Positions 1 to 5,679 of a DNA stretch of 6,184 bases are shown here, piece by piece. The position numbers were made by a program, and so were the translations under genes. Under the pieces are notes generated by a model. That model saw only the letters and a list, made by a program, of their open reading frames with translations, did no database searches and was not told the origin of the DNA. The DNA lies in the NCBI GenBank assembly GCA_023441145.1, contig JAEZQN010000249.1:1-6184 (forward strand), read 5' to 3'. Source of the DNA: Bacillota bacterium (GTDB taxonomy: Bacteria; Bacillota; Clostridia; Lachnospirales; Lachnospiraceae). Each line of letters starts with the position of its first letter. Position 1 is the stretch's first letter.

Positions 1-438
1 GTAGTAGCAAGCTTTAATGGTGTTGATTTCTGGGCAACTCCAATTGAGACAGCTGGGAAAAAGGATACAGTTATATTAGCCACGGTAGGTTCTTTGAACC
101 AGAGTTTTGTAGATGCATTTAGTCAAAGTTCTGTAGATTATCTTCTTTCTGCTAGTATACAAGGTTTTGGTATTGCCGTTGGTATGTTAGTGAATGCAAT
201 TGATGGCAATGCAGATGCATTAAAAGAAAATGGAGTTGCGACTGGCTTGGAAGTTGGTCATTGGGAAGTAACGAGTGCTGATATGGCAAAAAGACTCTAT
301 GATATTCAAAAAAATGAGAAAGTATTAACTGCAAATGATATTGCATCTTTAGTGAAGAATCTTAACCCAAATGTTAATGCAAAGACAATCGTAGATCTTG
401 TGGAAAAAGAGGCAACAGATAAAGTACTAAATAAGTAA
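1..438 (+). CDS. Sugar ABC transporter substrate-binding protein, C-terminal fragment
   Basis: The reading frame is open from base 1 to the TAA at 436-438, giving the last 145 residues of a protein whose start lies left of the window; the first in-frame TTG or ATG is not a real start. The fragment reads like the C-terminal lobe of a type-1 periplasmic sugar-binding protein (Peripla_BP_4, RbsB-like). It has a beta strand (TVILATVGS), a helix with 'FVDAFSQSSVDYLLSASIQ' in the place where this family has a 'dG.idatv.q.p' segment, then 'GFGIAVGMLVNAIDG', the usual helix ending in NA..G. The tail is lysine-rich and helical. In Firmicutes such proteins are lipoproteins on the outer face of the membrane, but the signal peptide is out of view. 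The permease gene starts 41 nt downstream, which supports the assignment. The ligand cannot be read from this fragment. Confidence 0.72.
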   Translation, partial: VVASFNGVDFWATPIETAGKKDTVILATVGSLNQSFVDAFSQSSVDYLLSASIQGFGIAVGMLVNAIDGNADALKENGVATGLEVGHWEVTSADMAKRLYDIQKNEKVLTANDIASLVKNLNPNVNAKTIVDLVEKEATDKVLNK

Positions 439-466
439 GTAGTAGTTTTTTAACATGTATGGAGAG

Positions 467-472
467 AAGGAG
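467..472 (+). promoter_or_regulatory. Ribosome binding site deciding the permease start
   Basis: AAGGAG lies 7 nt before the ATG at 480. The earlier in-frame ATG at 459 has only a T-rich stretch before it and would place this Shine-Dalgarno site inside the gene, so 480 is preferred. Confidence 0.8.
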
Positions 473-479
473 AGTAGGT

Positions 480-1481
480 ATGAAAAAGATAGGAAAAACA
501 TGTATAAAATTATGCAAGCTAATATCTCTTCCAGTACTTGTGTATCTGTTTTTCTTTCTTCTTTGCAAGTTTAAAGGAGTAGAAGGCTTTGGCGTAGGTG
601 GAAACTTAACTGTCATTTTACGTAATACAATACAAACTGGCTTAATAGCTTTGGCAGTCTCCTATAATTTAACATCTGGAAGGTTTGACTTTAGTGTAGG
701 TGCAACTCTAGTGTTGTCCACAATTATGGGGGGGATGCTCACCCTACAGTTTAATTTAGGTCCTATTGCTATGCTACTCCTATGTCTCCTTTTCGGGGCA
801 ATATTAGGTGGCCTTGGAGGAGCTTTGTATACAATATTAAGAATTCCTCCAATGGTTGTTTCCTTAGGTGTTGCCATGATATATGAAGCAATCGGATTTC
901 TTATTAGTAAAGGTGCTGGAGTTAAGCTTTTAGGAAAGAGTAATCTCATGATATGGTCCAAACAACCATATATCTATATACTATGTATTGCTATTTTGGC
1001 GGTATTGATACTTATTCTAAATTATACTAAGTTTGGATACGACAATCGTGCTTTAAGTACTGGTCAAGAAATTGCAGTTAATATTGGGATTAAGGAAAAA
1101 AAGAACGCAATAATATGCTATATCATTGCTGGAGCTTTACTAGCAGGTTCTGGTGTTATCTCTATAAGCATTTTGGGTACCATGTCTCCAGAAATGAGTC
1201 TTTCCAGCTTATCTTATATTCAAAACGCTTTTTTACCAATGTTTATAGGTAATATGTTAGCAAAACATGCAGATCGTAATACAGGTGTATTGATTGGCGC
1301 ACTAACTCAGGCTACTATTACAGCAGCTTTTGGTAAGTTAGCGATTGGCTCATCTTGGAGTAACATATTAAATGGATTAATTGTGTTAGCCTTCTTTGCC
1401 TATTCCTTTAATTCATATCGCATTGAGGAGCATAGGAGGTTTAAACAAAAACGTGAAATGGCGGAGCACTATCAAAGTTAG
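480..1481 (+). CDS. RbsC-type sugar ABC transporter permease
   Basis: This 333-residue integral membrane protein belongs to the BPD_transp_2 family (RbsC/XylH/MglC type), which forms the membrane channel of sugar ABC importers. About ten hydrophobic segments are visible, the first at about 15-29 and the last at about 295-312. 'TSGRFDFSVGA' at 65-75 matches the family signature usually read as 'sGGiDLSVG', here with RF in place of GI. The cytoplasmic loop 'STGQEIAVNIGI' (193-204), followed by lysines and 'AGALLAGSGVI', matches the segment that contacts the ATPase. The length is normal for the family and a short basic tail follows the last helix. It is probably co-transcribed with the upstream binding protein. 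No ATPase gene lies between or after them, so it must be upstream or elsewhere. A seven-G run (728-734) lies in the coding sequence. Substrate is unknown. Confidence 0.88.
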   Translation: MKKIGKTCIKLCKLISLPVLVYLFFFLLCKFKGVEGFGVGGNLTVILRNTIQTGLIALAVSYNLTSGRFDFSVGATLVLSTIMGGMLTLQFNLGPIAMLLLCLLFGAILGGLGGALYTILRIPPMVVSLGVAMIYEAIGFLISKGAGVKLLGKSNLMIWSKQPYIYILCIAILAVLILILNYTKFGYDNRALSTGQEIAVNIGIKEKKNAIICYIIAGALLAGSGVISISILGTMSPEMSLSSLSYIQNAFLPMFIGNMLAKHADRNTGVLIGALTQATITAAFGKLAIGSSWSNILNGLIVLAFFAYSFNSYRIEEHRRFKQKREMAEHYQS

Positions 1482-1493
1482 ATATAATTAAGA

Positions 1494-1522
1494 TAGAGCA
1501 TCCGATTATACTGGATGCTCTA
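1494..1522 (+). other. Intercistronic stem-loop between permease and GH3 gene
   Basis: TAGAGCATCC (1494-1503) and GGATGCTCTA (1513-1522) are perfect reverse complements, giving a 10-bp stem with a 9-nt loop. No run of T follows, so it is not a standard intrinsic terminator in either direction. Its position 12 nt after the permease stop and 34 nt before the likely GH3 start fits an RNA processing or 3'-end protecting structure that sets different transcript levels for transporter and enzyme genes; a weak terminator is the alternative. Confidence 0.6.
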
Positions 1523-1556
1523 ATAATAAATAGTGGAAAGCTGGTTGAAAGCTTAT

Positions 1557-3245
1557 ATGATAAATGTTAAAGACAAACCTTTTTATTTAGATAACGAAGG
1601 AATCGAATGGGTTAATGCAACATTACAATCACTATCACTAAAAGAAAAAATTGGACAACTATTCTGCCCTATCATTTTCACAAAGGATAGTAATGAACTA
1701 AAAAGTATGATAAAAGAGTTTTCATTTGGTGGTGTGCTCTATAGAGAGGGAATGGCAGAAGAAATTCGAGCAAGTCATGAAATTCTTCAAAATGCATCTA
1801 AGGTTCCGTTACTTACTGCATCCAATTTAGAAATGGGCGGAAAGGGTTCCGCAACAGAAGGAACCTATTACGGAAGACAAATGCTGGTCGCTGCTACCAA
1901 CAATTTAAATCGTGCTTATGAGCTGGGGAAAATATCTGCAATAGAAGGAAAAGCTTTGGGAGTAAACTGGGCATTCGCTCCTGTGGTGGATATTGATTAT
2001 AATTTTCGTAATCCGATTACCAATGTCCGTACTTATGGTGCTAATCTCGAAAAAATCAAAAGTATGGCAGGTGAATATATAAAGGCAGCTACAGAAGAAG
2101 GTATTGCTACTGCAGTTAAACATTTTCCAGGAGATGGTGTAGACGAAAGAGATCAACATCTTCTCACCAGTGTGAATTCATTGGATTATGAAACCTGGGA
2201 TAAAACATATGGTGATATCTATAAATCAGTAATAGATGCAGGTACCTTATCCATAATGGTAGCCCATATTGCATTTCCTGATTATGAAAAAAAATGTGGA
2301 GCAAGTATTGAACAATGTTTAATGCCAGCTACCTTGTCAAAAAACGTGATAAAAAAATTATTACGGGAAGAGTTAAAATTCAATGGTTTACTTTGTACAG
2401 ATGCAACTCCAATGATAGGATTTTGTTCTGCAATGGATCGGAAAACTGCTGTGCCATTATGTATTGAAAATGGATGTGATGTTTTCTTGTTTAATAAGGA
2501 TATTAGGGAAGATTTTACTTATATGATTCAAGGATATGAGAATGGAATATTGTCAGAAAAACGTTTAAATGAAGCTGTATATAGAATATTAGCTACTAAG
2601 GCCGCTCTTAAACTGTATAAAAATAAACAAAATGAGAACTATGTATTACCAAAAGAAGGATTAAACGTATTGGGTTGTAAGAAACATATGGATATGGCGA
2701 AGTTGTGTGCAGATGAAGGGATTACACTTGTCAAGGATACTCAAAACCTTTTGCCACTACATCCAAAAAAAACACCAAATTTATTGCTTCAAATATTAGG
2801 TGAGTCTAATTCGAATGAAAGAGTACGAAATAGATTTGTAACCAGGTTACAGAAGGAAGGTTTTTTTGTAACTGTTTATGAAAAAGAAACAAATTTTGAG
2901 CAATTAGATAATTGTGAAGAGTTTAAAAGAAAATATGACTTGGTTCTTTACGTAGGTAATATTGAAACCGTGAGCAATAAAACTGTAGCTAGAGTTAATT
3001 GGGATTCTTTCTTTGGTTTAGGTAATAATATGCCTTGGTTTGTAAAAGAAGTACCAACAATTTTTGTGAGTGTAGGAAATCCATATCATTTATTTGATAT
3101 TCCTATGATAAAAACATTCATTAACTGCTATTGTAATACAGATATTGTGATCAGTACAGTCATAGATAAAATGATTGGCTTGAGTCCTTTTAAAGGTGTG
3201 AACCCAATAGACCCATTTTGTGGAAGAGCAGATACAGAATATTAG
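1557..3245 (+). CDS. Cytoplasmic GH3 family beta-N-acetylhexosaminidase-like enzyme (NagZ/Nag3 type)
   Basis: The product has about 562 residues and no signal peptide, so it should act on imported sugar in the cytoplasm. Residues about 20-345 form the GH3 TIM barrel: 'KIGQLF' near the start, 'VVDIDYNFRNP', 'VRTYG' (R158), and 'KHFPGDG' from K188. The acid/base loop ends in D199-Q-H201, with K-to-H spacing identical to the 'KHFPGHGD...DSH' of NagZ, so the Asp-His dyad of the N-acetylglucosaminidase subgroup is kept. D282 in 'CTDAT' is the expected nucleophile. Residues about 375-562 are a second alpha/beta domain, from 'EGITLVKD' (388 on) to 'DPFCGRAD' at the end, as in two-domain GH3 enzymes. 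GlcNAc is the likely glycone but other beta-sugars are possible, and phosphorylase activity cannot be excluded. The start is uncertain: GTG 1533 and TTG 1545 are also in frame; ATG 1557 gives a conventional 'MINVKDKPFYL' start, but every option has a weak ribosome site. Confidence 0.85.
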   Translation: MINVKDKPFYLDNEGIEWVNATLQSLSLKEKIGQLFCPIIFTKDSNELKSMIKEFSFGGVLYREGMAEEIRASHEILQNASKVPLLTASNLEMGGKGSATEGTYYGRQMLVAATNNLNRAYELGKISAIEGKALGVNWAFAPVVDIDYNFRNPITNVRTYGANLEKIKSMAGEYIKAATEEGIATAVKHFPGDGVDERDQHLLTSVNSLDYETWDKTYGDIYKSVIDAGTLSIMVAHIAFPDYEKKCGASIEQCLMPATLSKNVIKKLLREELKFNGLLCTDATPMIGFCSAMDRKTAVPLCIENGCDVFLFNKDIREDFTYMIQGYENGILSEKRLNEAVYRILATKAALKLYKNKQNENYVLPKEGLNVLGCKKHMDMAKLCADEGITLVKDTQNLLPLHPKKTPNLLLQILGESNSNERVRNRFVTRLQKEGFFVTVYEKETNFEQLDNCEEFKRKYDLVLYVGNIETVSNKTVARVNWDSFFGLGNNMPWFVKEVPTIFVSVGNPYHLFDIPMIKTFINCYCNTDIVISTVIDKMIGLSPFKGVNPIDPFCGRADTEY

Positions 3246-3250
3246 AGAGG
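3245..3250 (+). promoter_or_regulatory. Ribosome binding site of the MBL-fold gene
   Basis: GAGAGG overlaps the last base of the GH3 stop codon. It is only 1 nt from the ATG at 3252 but 10 nt from the ATG at 3261, so the later start is more plausible. The overlap suggests translational coupling to the GH3 gene. Confidence 0.55.
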
Positions 3251-3260
3251 AATGAAAAAT

Positions 3261-4085
3261 ATGGATATGGATGTTGTGTTTGGTACATTTGAATACAAGA
3301 AGTTTAATGAAAACACTTGGTTTATCACAGCTATGAATGGTTCACTTTTTATGTATTTATTAGAAGGAACGGAGAAAGCTTTGCTTATTGATACTGCGTA
3401 TGGTTGTGGTGATTTGAGGAGGGCAATAGAAAGTTTAACGGATAAAAAAGTAATTGTTGCAAATACACATGGACATCTGGACCATGTTGGAGGAAATGGT
3501 CAATGGGAAGAGGTATATATGCATGAGAATTCTCCTATAGATCATGTAACATTAAAAGATGGACCATGTGATGTTTCAAAGCTTCCATTCCCAAATTATA
3601 AGAAGAATCTAATCAAGGAAGGATATGTATTTCATCTTGGGAATCGAGACGTGGAAGTTATAGATATCTCAGCACATTCTAATGGTAGTATTGCGCTATT
3701 AGATAAGTCATGCCGTATGCTGTTTACTGGTGACGAGATAGAGAGTGCTCAAGTATTAATGTATGATTTATTACCTAGTGGAGAAAATAGTGCATTTGAA
3801 TTAAAAGTTAAATTACACAAAGAAAATATGGAAAAGTTAATCCGTCGATACGATGAGTTTGATTATATTTTTCCAGGACACAATGGGGCACCAATAGACA
3901 AATCTTATATTATGGATTTCTTGAAATTGAATGAGAGTATTTTAAATAGACAAGCTTCACCTGAAACAGAGCTTAATCACCCATATATTGAGAAATCTGA
4001 ACTGGGACCAAGACTTAGAAGAGTCAGATATGGTAAAGCATCCTTTTTTGTTTTGGATAAGGACATAGCACCATATACTATTTAG
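3261..4085 (+). CDS. Metallo-beta-lactamase-fold hydrolase
   Basis: This is a soluble protein of 274 residues (277 if the ATG at 3252 is used) with the MBL fold. Counting from 3261, the metal-binding signature 'THGHLDH' supplies H70, H72, D74 and H75. The further ligands are H139 in 'SAHSNGS', D158 in 'FTGDEI' and H207 in 'FPGHNG'. The dinuclear zinc or iron site is therefore complete and the protein is probably an active hydrolase. The N-terminal 'MYLLEGTEKALLIDTAYGCGDL' is the usual pair of strands leading to the first metal loop. No signal peptide or extra domain is seen, and the C-terminal ~60 residues are not a recognised module. The family includes lactonases, thioesterases, glyoxalase II and phosphodiesterases, and sequence alone does not choose between them. 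Tight placement after the GH3 gene suggests action on the same substrate, for example an ester, lactone or side group, but this is inference. Confidence 0.88.
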   Translation: MDMDVVFGTFEYKKFNENTWFITAMNGSLFMYLLEGTEKALLIDTAYGCGDLRRAIESLTDKKVIVANTHGHLDHVGGNGQWEEVYMHENSPIDHVTLKDGPCDVSKLPFPNYKKNLIKEGYVFHLGNRDVEVIDISAHSNGSIALLDKSCRMLFTGDEIESAQVLMYDLLPSGENSAFELKVKLHKENMEKLIRRYDEFDYIFPGHNGAPIDKSYIMDFLKLNESILNRQASPETELNHPYIEKSELGPRLRRVRYGKASFFVLDKDIAPYTI

Positions 4086-4115
4086 ATAATTATCACTTAA
4101 TAAAACATATGACAT

Positions 4116-4121
4116 AGGAGG
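4116..4121 (+). promoter_or_regulatory. Strong ribosome binding site of the chemoreceptor gene
   Basis: A perfect AGGAGG lies 6 nt before the ATG at 4128. It is the strongest Shine-Dalgarno site in the window and fixes the start of the chemoreceptor gene. Confidence 0.9.
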
Positions 4122-4127
4122 AATACT

Positions 4128-5651
4128 ATGGCGATAAAAGACCAAAATGCTAATTCAGAAGCAGAGGCAGTCAGAGAACAACAGAAGGATATGAATGAGT
4201 TTCTTAAAAAATCCTATTTAGGTATCTATATTGTAATGGCTTTAGTAGATATAGTTGGAATGTGTTTATATCTAGATAACCATCTAAAATATCTTTGTTT
4301 ACTTGCTAGTATTGTCGTTTCCTTTGTCATAAGCTATAGCTTCTATAATTGTAATCACTATAGATTTAGCATTAAATATGTGGATTTTTGCCTGTTTATG
4401 ATGGTTTGTACAGCACACATATTTTTGTTAAAAATAGGTATTGTATATGTAATTCTTATGTATCCAGTATTAATCTTTGGCTTATTGTATTTTAATTTGA
4501 GGTATCTTTTTATTACATCTTGCACCTATATAGTCGTACATATGGCCTATATGATTTATGTTATATTTGTACTGGAGAATGCAACCGATTCAAACAAACT
4601 ATCAATCCTTCTCTATTTTTTAGCGGATTGTGGATTTCTGTATGGAATTATTCGTAATTCCATACAGGCCAATGCGCTTAATGCTCTAGCAGGAAAAATT
4701 ATTGGTCAGAAAATGAAAGAAATTATGAATATCATAAAGGGTATTTTAGAGGTTACTAATACTATTGAGAATAAAGCTAATGAGACAGGGAATATTATGA
4801 ATGAATTGGAAATATCATCAGATATAGTAAATAATGCGATTAGTGAAATTTCTCTCGGTATTCAGAGCAATGCAGAAAGTATTCAGATGCAGACCGTTAT
4901 GACTAATACAGCACAAGGAGAGATAGAGAAGACTTCTAATACATTTAAGAATGTAGTCGAAATAGCTCAAAAGTCAGATTATGCTATAAAAAATGGAACA
5001 GAGTTGTTAAAAAGAATTGGAAATCAAGCAGAGAGTATTACACGACAAAATCAGAAAGTTGTATATTCAATGGATGCACTAAAAGATAAAACGAAGAAAG
5101 TACTTTCTATAAGTAGTATTATTCTGGAAATATCAAATAAGATTAATTTATTATCGTTAAATGCTGCAATAGAAAGTGCACGAGCAGGTGAAGCAGGCAA
5201 AGGTTTCGCCGTTGTTTCACAGGAAATTCGAAATCTAGCTAGTCAAACTAAAGACGCAAGTGTTGAAATAACTACAATAGTAAATGAGTTACATGATAAC
5301 GCATATGTTGCATCAGATGTTATAGCTTCTGGAGTTAATCAAGCAGATGAACAAAGGAGCCTTATATTGTTGGCCCATAATGACTTTGCGGAAATTGAAA
5401 ATAACATAGATAATCTAGCAAGAATAATCGCTGATGTAAATCGGAGTATGGATGAAATGGTAAAATCCAATGATATAATTGTAAATAGTATACAAGATAT
5501 TTCATCTGTAGACGAGGAAATAACTGCAAGTACAGTTGCATTAGAACAATTAGGACTTAAGAATCGTGGTGATGTGAATAGGGTAAAAGCTTTAATTCAA
5601 GAATTAGTGGAACAAGCAAAGGAACTAGAGAGTTATAGAACGAACAATTAA
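4128..5651 (+). CDS. Methyl-accepting chemotaxis protein with six-helix membrane sensor
   Basis: The product is a 507-residue chemoreceptor. A charged 26-residue cytoplasmic tail is followed by six hydrophobic segments (about 30-48, 54-72, 84-100, 103-121, 125-149, 157-175) joined by short loops, so there is no periplasmic ligand domain; an even number of helices puts both ends inside. From about residue 185 to the end is a long coiled-coil hairpin. The conserved MCP tip is at 339-362, reading 'INLLSLNAAIESARAGE' then 'GKGFAVVS', and should bind CheA and CheW. The arms are about 155 residues each, consistent with the 44-heptad class. No HAMP is recognisable between the last helix and the hairpin, and the C-terminus lacks a CheR-tethering pentapeptide. 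All seven cysteines are in the membrane part. Its place between sugar-catabolic genes suggests taxis linked to this substrate, sensed in the membrane or through cell energy state. A perfect hairpin lies inside the gene at 4638-4667. Confidence 0.93.
   Translation: MAIKDQNANSEAEAVREQQKDMNEFLKKSYLGIYIVMALVDIVGMCLYLDNHLKYLCLLASIVVSFVISYSFYNCNHYRFSIKYVDFCLFMMVCTAHIFLLKIGIVYVILMYPVLIFGLLYFNLRYLFITSCTYIVVHMAYMIYVIFVLENATDSNKLSILLYFLADCGFLYGIIRNSIQANALNALAGKIIGQKMKEIMNIIKGILEVTNTIENKANETGNIMNELEISSDIVNNAISEISLGIQSNAESIQMQTVMTNTAQGEIEKTSNTFKNVVEIAQKSDYAIKNGTELLKRIGNQAESITRQNQKVVYSMDALKDKTKKVLSISSIILEISNKINLLSLNAAIESARAGEAGKGFAVVSQEIRNLASQTKDASVEITTIVNELHDNAYVASDVIASGVNQADEQRSLILLAHNDFAEIENNIDNLARIIADVNRSMDEMVKSNDIIVNSIQDISSVDEEITASTVALEQLGLKNRGDVNRVKALIQELVEQAKELESYRTNN
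4638..4667 (+). repeat. Perfect 13-bp inverted repeat with TTCG loop inside the chemoreceptor gene
   Basis: CTGTATGGAATTA (4638-4650) and TAATTCCATACAG (4655-4667) are exact reverse complements separated only by TTCG. The RNA would form a 13-bp hairpin with a UUCG loop, with one more U-G pair possible at the base (4637/4668). It covers exactly ten codons, residues 171-180, at the exit of the sixth membrane helix. No T-run follows, so it is not an intrinsic terminator. Confidence 0.85.
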
Positions 5652-5668
5652 TTGTAAATTAGGTGGGT

Positions 5669-5673
5669 GAGGA
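5669..5673 (+). promoter_or_regulatory. Ribosome binding site of the beta-phosphoglucomutase gene
   Basis: GAGGA lies 6 nt before the ATG at 5680, at the end of the G-rich stretch 5662-5673, and supports this start. Confidence 0.75.
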
Positions 5674-5679
5674 TACAGA

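Noticed and set aside
438..458. T-rich stretch (TTTTTT) after the binding protein gene as a terminator
   Set aside because: Only a possible 4-bp stem (ACTA/TAGT) precedes it, and the permease follows within 41 nt.
1460..1488. TATAAT at 1483-1488 as a -10 promoter box
   Set aside because: No TTGACA-like -35 at the right distance; AT-rich DNA gives such hexamers by chance.
1545..1558. Catabolite-responsive (cre) site near TTGAAAGCTTAT, and also within the 4638-4667 palindrome
   Set aside because: Neither has the central CG in the right context or the right half of the consensus.
2765..2772. Eight-A run in the GH3 gene as a programmed frameshift
   Set aside because: The frame continues intact to a conserved-looking C-terminus, and such runs are common in AT-rich genomes.
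4053..4079. TTGGAT then TATACT as a promoter before the chemoreceptor gene
   Set aside because: The spacer is only 15 bp, the -35 is poor, and the site lies inside the MBL gene end.
4101..4137. TAAA and GCGATAA as a sigma-28 (motility) promoter
   Set aside because: The spacing is 26 nt instead of about 15, and the second element lies within the coding start of the chemoreceptor gene.
152..4145. Reverse-strand open frames at 152-346, 374-616, 662-961, 1905-2159 and 3957-4145
   Set aside because: All overlap clear + strand genes, have no ribosome site or recognisable protein features, and look like shadows.
5644..5655. ACAATTAATTGT palindrome over the chemoreceptor stop codon
   Set aside because: Low-complexity AT-rich 12-mer with no loop or promoter nearby; not enough to call an operator.
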